From an uncultured Porphyromonadaceae bacterium (GTDB lineage: Bacteria > Bacteroidota > Bacteroidia > Bacteroidales > Muribaculaceae), in contig CALAVE010000025.1 in assembly GCA_937892215.1 (NCBI GenBank), forward strand, positions 3,516 through 67,515: DNA of 64,000 bases. The letters are read 5' to 3'. The notes under the pieces are model-generated. The model was not told the origin of the DNA. It was given only the letters and a program-made list of their open reading frames with translations, and did no database searches. Positions 17,328 to 25,236 of the stretch are shown in pieces (positions within the stretch are counted from its first letter, which is position 1; the number at the start of each line of letters is the position of its first letter). The position numbers were made by a program, and so were the translations under genes.

Positions 17328-19856
17328 ATGCGATTGTCGGAGTTGAAAACAGGCGAAAAGGGCGTGATAGTCAAGGTGACGGGTCACGGCAGTTTTCGTA
17401 AGCGAATAGTGGAGATGGGGTTTATCAAGGGCACTGAGGTGGAAGTGTTGCTCAATGCGCCGCTTAGAGATCCGGTGAAATATCGTCTGCTGGGCTATGA
17501 AGTGTCGTTGCGCCACGATGAGGCAAGGATGATAGAGGTGGTGAGCGCCGAAGAAGCCGTGGAGGATGGACAGACCGCAGGAGAGGTTCTGCGAGGCTCG
17601 ATAGAGCATGTGGACATAAACCGCGACGCACTGCACGAGGCGGCACGACGGAAGCGCCGTGTGATAAACGTGGCGCTTGTGGGCAACCCCAACTGCGGCA
17701 AGACATCGTTATTCAACTTTGCCAGCGGAGCGCACGCACGCGTGGGTAACTACAGCGGAGTCACTGTGGATGCCACGGAGGCGAAGGCCGAGTTTGAAGG
17801 CTATGAGTTTCACCTGGTGGATTTGCCGGGGACGTATTCGTTGTCGGCCTATAGCCCCGAAGAACTGTTTGTCCGCAAGCAGATAATAGAGAACACGCCC
17901 GATGTGGTGATAAACGTGATAGACGCGTCTAATCTGGAGCGGAACCTGTACTTGACCACTCAACTGATAGACATGAACATGCGCATGGTGTGCGCGCTGA
18001 ATATGTGGGACGAGGTGGAGCGCCGTGGCGACCGTCTGGACGTGGACGTTCTGAGCGAACTCTTCGGCGTGCCTATGGTTCAGACCTCGTTCAAGAGCGG
18101 CATGGGAGTGGAACTGCTGTTCCATGTGATAATCAACATGTATGAGGGAGCCGACTATGTGGATGAGAACGGCAAAATAAACGCCGAAGTGGCGCGAGAG
18201 ATACGGGAATGGCACGAGAACTATGCCAAGGACATGCCGACGGACCATCAGGAAGACTTTGCCGTGGGCGAGAAGCCGCGCAAGAACTATTTCCGCCACA
18301 TTCACATCAACCATGGTGAGCGCGTGGAGCGCGGAATAGACATGGTGAAGAACACCATCCAGAAGAGCGATTCGCTGCGTTACAAGTATTCCACCCGTTA
18401 CTTAGCCATAAAACTGCTGGAGAATGACGCTGAGGCGGGCAAGATAGCGGAGCGGTTGCCTAATGCGGTCGAGGTGAAATCGGCCGTGAGCCGCGCGTCG
18501 CGTCAGATAGAGGCTGACGTGCACGAGGACAGCGAGACGGCGATAATGAACGCCAAGTACGGATTTATCCACGGCGCGCTTCAGGAGGCCGGATATGAGC
18601 CGGGCGATGCCGACAATGCCTACAGGGTGACTCATGCCGTTGACAGGCTGCTTTCTAGCAAATATCTGGGATTCCCCATATTTTTCCTGATACTGTTCGT
18701 GATGTTTGAGGTCACGTTTGTGCTGGGTCAGTACCCCATGGACTGGATTGACGCCGGCGTGGCGTGGCTGGGCGAGTGGGTGAGCGGCGTTATGCCCGAC
18801 GGTCCGCTGAAGGCGATGCTCGTTGACGGTGTGATAGGTGGAGTGGGCAGCGTGATAGTGTTCTTGCCGCAGATACTGATACTCTATTTCTTCATATCAC
18901 TTATGGAGGACAGCGGCTACATGGCTCGCGCGGCGTTCATCATGGACAAACTGATGCACAAGATGGGTCTGCACGGCAAGTCGTTCATTCCGCTGATAAT
19001 GGGCTTCGGTTGCAATGTGCCGGCGGTGATGGCCACGCGCACGATAGAGAGCCGGCGCAGCAGGTTGATAACGATGATGATATTGCCGTTTATGAGTTGC
19101 TCGGCTCGGTTGCCCATATACATAATGATAACCGGCACGTTCTTTGCGCTGAAGTGGCGTAGCCTGACCATGATTTCGCTATATGCGGTGGGAATCATTG
19201 TGGCCGTGATAGTGAGCCGAGTGCTGAGCAAGGCGGTGATAAAGGGCGAAGACACTCCGTTTGTGATGGAACTGCCGCCGTACCGCATGCCCACCGGAAA
19301 GGCGATAGCGCGTCACACGTGGGAAAAAGGTAAGGAATACCTCAAGAAGATGGGAGGCATAATTCTGGTTGCCAGCATAATAGTGTGGGCTCTGGGTTAC
19401 TTCCCTCATAATGAGCAACTCACCACTCAGCAGCAACAGGAGCAGAGTTACATAGGCCGCATAGGCAAGGCCATTGAGCCGGTGTTCACACCTCAGGGTT
19501 TCAACTGGAAACTGGATGTGAGTCTGATAGCCGGAGTAGGGGCGAAGGAAATCGTGGCCTCGACAATGGGTGTGATATATACGGATGACGACAGTTTTGC
19601 CGATGATGACAGTTATAGCGACGACGGCGAGAAATACACCCGACTGCGCAGCCGAATGCTGGCCGACGGAGTGACGCCGCTCGCGGCATACTGCTACCTG
19701 CTGTTTATCCTGCTCTACTTCCCGTGCATAGCCACCATAGTAGCCATCAAGAACGAGACAGGCTCGTGGAAGTGGGGACTTGCAGCGGCTCTATATACCA
19801 CGGCGGTGGCCTGGGTAGTGAGTGCGGTGGTGTATCAAGTGGGTATGCTGTTCTGA
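17328..19856 (+). CDS. feoB: Ferrous iron transporter, FeoA-FeoB fusion
   Basis: An 842-residue fusion. Residues 1-75 are a FeoA (SH3-like) domain (MRLSELKTGEKGVIVKVTGH). From about residue 110 comes the FeoB G domain: GNPNCGKT (G1, about 119-126), NYSGVTVD (G2), DLPGTYSL (G3) and LNMWDE (G4). The inner membrane part follows with two Gate-like repeats (GFGCNVPAVMATRTI; LIAGVGAKEIVASTMGVIY). It imports Fe2+ under anaerobic conditions. FeoA is a separate gene in many bacteria; the fused form is common in Bacteroidales. The stretch DDDSFADDDSYSDDGEKY near the C-terminus is an acidic loop that could bind metal. Confidence 0.96.
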   Translation: MRLSELKTGEKGVIVKVTGHGSFRKRIVEMGFIKGTEVEVLLNAPLRDPVKYRLLGYEVSLRHDEARMIEVVSAEEAVEDGQTAGEVLRGSIEHVDINRDALHEAARRKRRVINVALVGNPNCGKTSLFNFASGAHARVGNYSGVTVDATEAKAEFEGYEFHLVDLPGTYSLSAYSPEELFVRKQIIENTPDVVINVIDASNLERNLYLTTQLIDMNMRMVCALNMWDEVERRGDRLDVDVLSELFGVPMVQTSFKSGMGVELLFHVIINMYEGADYVDENGKINAEVAREIREWHENYAKDMPTDHQEDFAVGEKPRKNYFRHIHINHGERVERGIDMVKNTIQKSDSLRYKYSTRYLAIKLLENDAEAGKIAERLPNAVEVKSAVSRASRQIEADVHEDSETAIMNAKYGFIHGALQEAGYEPGDADNAYRVTHAVDRLLSSKYLGFPIFFLILFVMFEVTFVLGQYPMDWIDAGVAWLGEWVSGVMPDGPLKAMLVDGVIGGVGSVIVFLPQILILYFFISLMEDSGYMARAAFIMDKLMHKMGLHGKSFIPLIMGFGCNVPAVMATRTIESRRSRLITMMILPFMSCSARLPIYIMITGTFFALKWRSLTMISLYAVGIIVAVIVSRVLSKAVIKGEDTPFVMELPPYRMPTGKAIARHTWEKGKEYLKKMGGIILVASIIVWALGYFPHNEQLTTQQQQEQSYIGRIGKAIEPVFTPQGFNWKLDVSLIAGVGAKEIVASTMGVIYTDDDSFADDDSYSDDGEKYTRLRSRMLADGVTPLAAYCYLLFILLYFPCIATIVAIKNETGSWKWGLAAALYTTAVAWVVSAVVYQVGMLF

Positions 19857-19898
19857 GGAAACCGAATCACATCATTACAAGGCAAAGAGGCAAGATAT

Positions 19899-19929
19899 TT
19901 TGTAATATTTTGCAAAATTCGTATATTTG
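19899..19929 (+). promoter_or_regulatory. Promoter of the ribokinase gene
   Basis: TTTG (19899-19902) and TATATTTG (19922-19929) are 19 bp apart, matching the Bacteroidetes -33/-7 layout, 29 bp before the start codon at 19958. Confidence 0.7.
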
Positions 19930-19957
19930 TCATTGAAGAATTAAGAAATAGGGAATT

Positions 19958-20869
19958 ATGAAGACGAAAACAAAAATTGTTGTAATAGGAAGTTGCAATA
20001 CCGACATGGTGGTTAAAGTGGAGCATCTGCCACTGCCCGGAGAGACTATTATAGGTCAGGATTTTATAACGAATCAGGGCGGAAAGGGCGCCAATCAGGC
20101 TGTGGCGGTAAGTCGCATGGGAGGTGACGTGAGTTTTGTGGCTCGAGTGGGCAACGACGGCTTCGGAAAGCAAGCGCTGAAACTGCTTGGCGAAGAGGGA
20201 ATAGATACGACTCACGTGCTGACTACGGAAGGAGTGCCCACCGGCATCGCAATGATACCTGTGGATGCGCGCGGTGAAAACAGTATAATTGTGGTGAGCG
20301 GAGCCAATGCCATGTTAAGTGAGGAAGACATAGAGGTAGCCAGACCACTGATTTCCGATGCAAGTATAGTGCTGATGCAACTGGAGACTCCCATTCCCAC
20401 TCTGATTAAGGCGGCGCAGTTAGCTCATGAATCGGGAGCAAAGGTGCTGCTTAATCCGGCTCCATTCCCCAAGGAGCCTCTGCCCGGCGACCTGCTGAAG
20501 AACGTGGATTTGATTACGCCCAACGAGACCGAGGCTTCCATGATGAGTGGCGTGGAAGTGAGCGATGAAGAGAGTATTCTTAAAGCCATCAGGGCCATAC
20601 AGTCGCTGGGCGTGGGAGATGTGATAATAACGGCCGGTTCGCGAGGCGCTTACACCATTGAAGATGATAAACTGGTGAATGTTCCGGCGTACAAGGTTAA
20701 GGCGGTGGATACGACGGCCGCCGGTGATACGTTCAACGGAGCGTTGTGTGTGGCGCTGAGTGAGGGTCGCGCTATGCCCGAAGCCATTCTGATGGCGAAC
20801 AAGGCAGCGTCGGTGAGCGTGACTCGCCTGGGGGCATGGCGAAGCATTCCTCGCAGGGCCGAGTTGTGA
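19958..20869 (+). CDS. rbsK: Ribokinase (PfkB family)
   Basis: A 303-residue cytoplasmic sugar kinase that phosphorylates D-ribose to ribose-5-phosphate. It shows the PfkB signatures: GSCNTDMVVKVEHLPLPGET near the N-terminus, NQGGKGANQAVAVSRMGG (signature 1) and DTTAAGDTFNGALCVAL (signature 2, with the catalytic Asp in AAGD). The length is typical. The next gene, 53 bp downstream, is a GRP-family sugar transporter, so the two probably form a ribose uptake unit. Confidence 0.92.
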   Translation: MKTKTKIVVIGSCNTDMVVKVEHLPLPGETIIGQDFITNQGGKGANQAVAVSRMGGDVSFVARVGNDGFGKQALKLLGEEGIDTTHVLTTEGVPTGIAMIPVDARGENSIIVVSGANAMLSEEDIEVARPLISDASIVLMQLETPIPTLIKAAQLAHESGAKVLLNPAPFPKEPLPGDLLKNVDLITPNETEASMMSGVEVSDEESILKAIRAIQSLGVGDVIITAGSRGAYTIEDDKLVNVPAYKVKAVDTTAAGDTFNGALCVALSEGRAMPEAILMANKAASVSVTRLGAWRSIPRRAEL

Positions 20870-20922
20870 ACACAGTCGGAGGAAAATAAGTCAATAAAAG
20901 TCAAACTAATAAGATTCAAGTA

Positions 20923-21921
20923 ATGTTTATAGTAAACAGTTATGTATTGGCCATCGTGCTTTGCGTGGTAACGATGGTGTGCTGGGGCTCATGGGGCAAC
21001 ACACAGAAACTGGCGGCCAAGAATTGGCGCTATGAGTTGTTCTACTGGGACTATGTTGTGGGAATCCTGCTCATGTCGCTTCTGATAGGATTCACTTTAG
21101 GAAGCGTGGGTGACGGAGGCCGAAGTTTCGTAGCCGATTTGCAGCAGGTGTCGGGGACCGCGTTCCTGAGCGCTCTGGCCGGAGGTGTGATATTCAATGC
21201 TTCCAACATACTGCTCTCGGCCAGCGTGTCCCTTGCCGGAATGGCAGTGGCATTCCCTGTGGGAGTGGGCATAGCACTGGTTCTGGGTGTGATACTGAAT
21301 TACATGGGGCAACCCAAGGGTGATGCTATGCTGCTTTTTGCCGGTGTGGCTCTGGTGGTAATAGCAATAGTAGTAAACGGAATGGCGTCCGGCAGGATGC
21401 AAAAAGGTGAAAGTTCGGGTAAAAAGGGTGTAACACTGGCGGTGATAGCCGGTGTGCTGATGTCGTTCTTCTATAGGTTTGTGGCGGCCGCTATGGACCT
21501 TGACAACTTTGAAAGTCCGGAAGTTGGCAAGGCCACACCCTATACAGCATTTTTCATCTTCTCGCTGGGTATATTTCTCAGTAACTTCCTGTGGGGCACG
21601 CTTGCCATGAAGAAACCTTTCCAGGGTGGGCCGGTAAGTTACAAGACCTATTTTGGCGGAAACATGAGAACGCACTTGGTGGGTATTCTGGGCGGAATCG
21701 TCTGGGGACTGGGAACTGTCCTGAGTTACATAGCCGCAGGAAAAGCCGGTGCTGCCATATCTTATGCGCTGGGGCAGGGCGCGCCCATGATAGCCGCCTT
21801 GTGGGGCGTACTGGTGTGGCATGAGTTCCGTGGAGCCGACAAGAAGACACGCTGGTTGCTGACCGGAATGTTTGTGTTCTTCATATCGGGCCTGGCCCTG
21901 ATAGTGCTGGCAGGCAAATAG
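20923..21921 (+). CDS. GRP-family (DMT superfamily) sugar transporter, probably for ribose
   Basis: A 332-residue inner membrane protein with about ten transmembrane helices. The start (YVLAIVLCVVTMVCWGSWGN) and KNWRYELFYWDYVVGILL are characteristic of glucose/ribose porter (GlcU/RhaT-like) transporters of Bacteroidetes. Internal repeats around FPVGVGIALVLGVILNYMGQ are visible. Placed directly after ribokinase, it likely imports ribose; the substrate is inferred from context only. Confidence 0.85.
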   Translation: MFIVNSYVLAIVLCVVTMVCWGSWGNTQKLAAKNWRYELFYWDYVVGILLMSLLIGFTLGSVGDGGRSFVADLQQVSGTAFLSALAGGVIFNASNILLSASVSLAGMAVAFPVGVGIALVLGVILNYMGQPKGDAMLLFAGVALVVIAIVVNGMASGRMQKGESSGKKGVTLAVIAGVLMSFFYRFVAAAMDLDNFESPEVGKATPYTAFFIFSLGIFLSNFLWGTLAMKKPFQGGPVSYKTYFGGNMRTHLVGILGGIVWGLGTVLSYIAAGKAGAAISYALGQGAPMIAALWGVLVWHEFRGADKKTRWLLTGMFVFFISGLALIVLAGK

Positions 21922-21975
21922 CACCGAGATAACAGAATTATCGAATCCGGATGACCGATACCGGACGAAAAAAGT

Positions 21976-22006
21976 GAGAGCCTCGCAAAAACCGTGTGGG
22001 GCTCTC
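21976..22006. terminator. Bidirectional terminator-like hairpin after the sugar transporter
   Basis: GAGAGCC (21976-21982) pairs with GGCTCTC (22000-22006) across a 17-nt loop, with an A-rich run just upstream and TTAT downstream. It lies between the plus-strand transporter and the minus-strand dapF end. Confidence 0.55.
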
Positions 22007-22063
22007 TTATGTCTGATGCGTTGAAACTGCGCCGGTATGGGGCAGAACGAACTCAGAGGGTCA

Positions 22064-22168
22064 TTAGCCACCCATCACCAGACCGTATTCGGTGTAATCA
22101 ATTCTTTGTGTGAATTTTCCCTTTGAGTCATAGTTGTAAGGTTTTTTGCTCGCGGTGCGAGTGGTGAG
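22064..22168 (-). pseudogene. Coding-like 34-codon tail in frame after the dapF stop
   Basis: Directly after the dapF TAA the same frame stays open for 34 codons to a TAA at 22064-22066. Its translation (including KPYNYDSKGKFTQRIDY and TEYGLVMGG) looks like real protein and resembles the YD-type repeats of Bacteroidetes envelope proteins rather than random sequence. It has no start of its own. I take it as the 3' remnant of a lost gene that ended here; a chance open frame cannot be ruled out. Confidence 0.4.
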
Positions 22169-22978
22169 TTACAGTTCCACCTCGCCGGTGAATACAATGG
22201 TGGCCGGGCCGGAGAGCAAGAGGTGGTCGTCGCTTTCACGCCATTGGACACTGAGCGTGCCGCCGTCCATGATTACATCGCATTGCCGCGGCACGAGTCC
22301 GTTTTGTGCTGCCACCAAAACCGCCGCGCATGCGCCGGTGCCGCATGCCAGTGTGATGCCGCTGCCGCGCTCCCATACTCGTACGCGCAACGCGCCGCCA
22401 TTGCATTGCGCAAACACGATGTTGCAGCGCTGAGGAAAACGCGAGTGCCGTTCCAGGCGTGCACCTTCGCGCGCCACATCCACAGCATCCAGATTGTCAA
22501 CAAAGATAACGTAAAGCGGGTTACCCATCGACACGAACTGTCCGTGAGGTAGCGGTTCGCCTGAGGGCAGGAACTGCGAGTCGTCGTGAAGAATGGGCTT
22601 GAGCAAATCCACAGCAACCTCTGCGACTTTGTCGTGTGCATCCACCATGAGACTTAGCAGTTTCACGCCCGAACGCGTGGCTAGGCGCAACTGCCGCTTG
22701 CGTGTCATCCCCGTCTCATAGACGAGTTTGCCCACACATCGGCTGGCGTTGCCGCACATCATAGCCTCGCTGCCGTCGGCATTGAATAGGCGCATTTTAA
22801 AGTCGGCCACGCTGTCGTGTGGACGGCTGATGAGCACCAGCCCGTCGCTGCCTATTCCGAAGTGCTGCCGGCTCAGTGCGATGGCCGCCGCCCCGGGGTG
22901 GGGAATGGGGTATTGCGTGGCATCCACATAAATGTAGTCGTTGCCTGCCCCGTGCATCTTTGTGAATCTTATTTTCAT
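22169..22978 (-). CDS. dapF: Diaminopimelate epimerase
   Basis: A 269-residue cytoplasmic enzyme that converts LL- to meso-diaminopimelate for lysine and peptidoglycan synthesis. The two catalytic cysteines are present: Cys75 in EAMMCGNASRC and Cys212 in LACGTGACA. The N-terminal FTKMHGAGNDYIYVDA and FNADGSEA are also diagnostic. The length is normal. It stands divergent from the PatB-type aminotransferase, with the two promoters about 60 bp apart. Confidence 0.96.
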   Translation of the reverse strand: MKIRFTKMHGAGNDYIYVDATQYPIPHPGAAAIALSRQHFGIGSDGLVLISRPHDSVADFKMRLFNADGSEAMMCGNASRCVGKLVYETGMTRKRQLRLATRSGVKLLSLMVDAHDKVAEVAVDLLKPILHDDSQFLPSGEPLPHGQFVSMGNPLYVIFVDNLDAVDVAREGARLERHSRFPQRCNIVFAQCNGGALRVRVWERGSGITLACGTGACAAVLVAAQNGLVPRQCDVIMDGGTLSVQWRESDDHLLLSGPATIVFTGEVEL

Positions 22979-23036
22979 TAATTAATTTGCTTGATGGAGT
23001 GTGTGTTCGATTAATTACTTGTCGCTTTATGTGTTG

Positions 23037-23067
23037 CAAAGTTACCTATTTTGCGCAACGTGGTCAA
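23037..23067 (-). promoter_or_regulatory. Promoter of dapF
   Basis: On the minus strand TAACTTTG (23044-23037) is preceded 20 bp upstream by TTG (23067-23065), a standard Bacteroidetes -7/-33 pair. Confidence 0.7.
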
Positions 23068-23075
23068 GTGCTACC

Positions 23076-23106
23076 TTGCGTGAAGAGCAGAAAAACGCTA
23101 TCTTTG
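23076..23106 (+). promoter_or_regulatory. Promoter of the PatB-type aminotransferase
   Basis: TTG (23076-23078) and TATCTTTG (23099-23106) are 20 bp apart. The promoter is back-to-back with that of dapF. Confidence 0.7.
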
Positions 23107-23155
23107 CACCCCGATAAGCAATATTGCTTTGACGGATAAAAAGGAGATAGATACT

Positions 23156-24352
23156 ATGAATAAATTTGATTTTGACGCTGTCATAGACAGGCGTAACACA
23201 CATTGTAAAAAAACCGATATGCTAGGGCCAATGTTCGGCCACGACGACTTGCTACCACTGTGGATTGCCGATATGGACTTCGCCGTGAGTCCGGATATCA
23301 GTTCGGCCCTGGTGAAACGCTTTGGTGAGCATCCCATCTACGGTTACACACTGCCTTACGACGAGTACTGGCAATCTATTATCGACTGGCAGCGCCGTCG
23401 CAACGGGTTTGAGATAAGCCGAGAAGAGATGACGTTCATGCCTGGTGGAATGCCGGCACTGGGAATGGTTCTCAACTTCTACACTCAGCCCGGCGACCGC
23501 GTGGTGCTGCAGGAGCCTGTTTACTACGATTTTAAGGAAGTGATAGAGGGTAACTGCCGGCTGGCGGTGCGCAATAACCTGAAACCCACCGGCGACCATT
23601 TCTATCGCATGGACTTGGATGATTTGGAACGCGTGTTCACGGAGCAAAAACCGCGCATCATGGTGGTGTGTAATCCGCAGAATCCCATAGGCATAGTGTG
23701 GACGGAGGAGGAACTGCGGCAGGTGGCAGCGCTGGCCCGGCGCCACGGAGTGATTCTGTTCAGCGACGAGGTGTTCAGCGACATTACCCTTTTCGGGCAC
23801 AAGCACACACCGCTGGCAATGGTGAGCGAGGATGCCGCAGCGGTGACCATCACGTGCGGCTCGCCGGGTAAGACCTTCAATATCCCGGGGGTGAAAAGCA
23901 CATGGCTTGTAATCAAGAATCCTGAGTTGCGCCGCGAGTTTTATCGCTGGGTGGAGGTGAACGAACTGTGCAATGCCAATATCACGGCTTTGCTCGCCAC
24001 TGAAGTCGCCTATCGTTACGGAGAGCCGTGGCTTGAGGCATGCAAGCAGTATATAGAGCAGAATGTGCTCTATGTGGCGCAGTACTGCCGCGAAAATATC
24101 CCCGAGATTTATGGCATCAAGCCGCAGGCTTCGTTCCTCATGTGGCTTGATTGTCGCCGTTTGGGCATTGACCACGGTGAACTGGTGCGTTTCTTTGCCG
24201 AAGATGCCCACTTGGCTCTGAACAATGGCGAGATATATGGTGTTCCGGGCTACTGCCACATGCGTCTCAACGTGGGCACTCCGCGTGCGCGTCTCGTACA
24301 GGCGATGGAGCAGTTGCGTGCCGCCGTCAATCGGCTGAAGAGCCGCAGGTAA
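23156..24352 (+). CDS. PatB/MalY-type PLP-dependent C-S lyase (aminotransferase fold I)
   Basis: A 398-residue PLP enzyme. The start at 23156 is chosen over 23129 because AAGGAGA sits 8 bp upstream and the family begins FDAVIDRRNTHCKK. Other marks are LPLWIADMDFAVSPDI, GYTLPYDEYW, the PLP site CNPQNPIGIVW, FSDEVFSDI and the Schiff-base lysine in SPGKTFNIPG. Family members cleave cystathionine or cysteine conjugates, giving homocysteine or thiols, ammonia and pyruvate. Although it is next to dapF, it is not the LL-DAP aminotransferase DapL, which has different motifs. A biosynthetic transaminase role is possible. Confidence 0.88.
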   Translation: MNKFDFDAVIDRRNTHCKKTDMLGPMFGHDDLLPLWIADMDFAVSPDISSALVKRFGEHPIYGYTLPYDEYWQSIIDWQRRRNGFEISREEMTFMPGGMPALGMVLNFYTQPGDRVVLQEPVYYDFKEVIEGNCRLAVRNNLKPTGDHFYRMDLDDLERVFTEQKPRIMVVCNPQNPIGIVWTEEELRQVAALARRHGVILFSDEVFSDITLFGHKHTPLAMVSEDAAAVTITCGSPGKTFNIPGVKSTWLVIKNPELRREFYRWVEVNELCNANITALLATEVAYRYGEPWLEACKQYIEQNVLYVAQYCRENIPEIYGIKPQASFLMWLDCRRLGIDHGELVRFFAEDAHLALNNGEIYGVPGYCHMRLNVGTPRARLVQAMEQLRAAVNRLKSRR

Positions 24353-24400
24353 GTCCCTGCTATGCCGCCGCCCGCAGAGCGGTGTCGCTATAAACCAAGG

Positions 24401-24427
24401 GGGTCCCACATGGTGTATGCGGGACCC
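24401..24427. terminator. Bidirectional terminator between patB-like and frdB genes
   Basis: GGGTCCC (24401-24407) pairs with GGGACCC (24421-24427) around a 13-nt loop. It sits in the 107-bp gap between two genes that converge, so it probably ends both transcripts. Confidence 0.6.
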
Positions 24428-24459
24428 TCTCTGTATCAGATGCGCTGTTGCCGGTAGCC

Positions 24460-25215
24460 TTAGTCGCTGAGCTTGGCGCAGATGTATTCGCGGTTGAGGC
24501 GCGAAATGTTGCTGAGTTTGATGTTCTTGGGGCACTCGGCAGCGCAGGCACCAGTGTTGGTGCAGTTACCGAATCCCAGTTCGTCCATCTTGCTGAGCAT
24601 AGCCTTAACGCGCTTCTTAGCCTCGGCTTTACCTTGTGGCAGGAGAGCGAACTGGCTCACCTTAGCCGAAACGAAGAGCATGGCCGAACCGTTCTTGCAA
24701 GCAGCGACGCATGCGCCGCAACCGATGCACGACGCGCTGTCCATAGCCTCGTCGGCAGCCACCTTGGAGATGGGTATTGCGTTAGCGTCCTGAGCGCCGC
24801 CGGTGTTGAACGACACGTAGCCGCCGGCCTGCTGAATCTGGTCGAAAGCGTTGCGGTTCACCATGAGGTCCTTAATTACGGGGAAAGCGGCCGAGCGCCA
24901 CGGTTCCACGGTGATGGTCTCGCCGTCGTGGAAGCGACGCATATAGAGTTGGCAGGTGGTGGCACCTGTAGCGGGTCCGTGGGGGTGTCCGTTGATGTAG
25001 AGCGAGCACATACCGCAGATACCTTCGCGGCAATCGTGGTCGAACGCTACCGGCTCCTGGCCCTTTTCAATGAGTTGTTCGTTGAGGATGTCGAGCATTT
25101 CCAGGAACGAGGTGTCGGTGGGAATGTCCTGCAACTCGTAAGTCTCGAAATGACCTTTTTCCTTTGGTCCGGCTTGACGCCAAACTTTTAATTTGAAGCT
25201 TATATTAGTATCCAT
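24460..25215 (-). CDS. frdB: Fumarate reductase/succinate dehydrogenase iron-sulfur subunit
   Basis: A 251-residue peripheral membrane subunit carrying electrons between the flavin and the cytochrome b. Three clusters can be assigned: [2Fe-2S] at CREGICGMC plus the following Cys in TTCQLY, [4Fe-4S] at CIGCGACVAACK, and [3Fe-4S] at CTNTGACAAECP. The length is normal. It is the last gene of frdC-frdA-frdB, 21 bp after frdA. In anaerobic Bacteroidales the complex works mainly as a fumarate reductase that ends in succinate. Confidence 0.95.
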   Translation of the reverse strand: MDTNISFKLKVWRQAGPKEKGHFETYELQDIPTDTSFLEMLDILNEQLIEKGQEPVAFDHDCREGICGMCSLYINGHPHGPATGATTCQLYMRRFHDGETITVEPWRSAAFPVIKDLMVNRNAFDQIQQAGGYVSFNTGGAQDANAIPISKVAADEAMDSASCIGCGACVAACKNGSAMLFVSAKVSQFALLPQGKAEAKKRVKAMLSKMDELGFGNCTNTGACAAECPKNIKLSNISRLNREYICAKLSD

Positions 25216-25236
25216 ATTATTCAGAAATTTAAAAGT

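Noticed and set aside
23129..24352. The aminotransferase next to dapF as LL-diaminopimelate aminotransferase (dapL)
   Set aside because: Its motifs (FDAVIDRRNTH, LPLWIADMDF, SPGKTFNIPG) are those of the PatB/MalY family.
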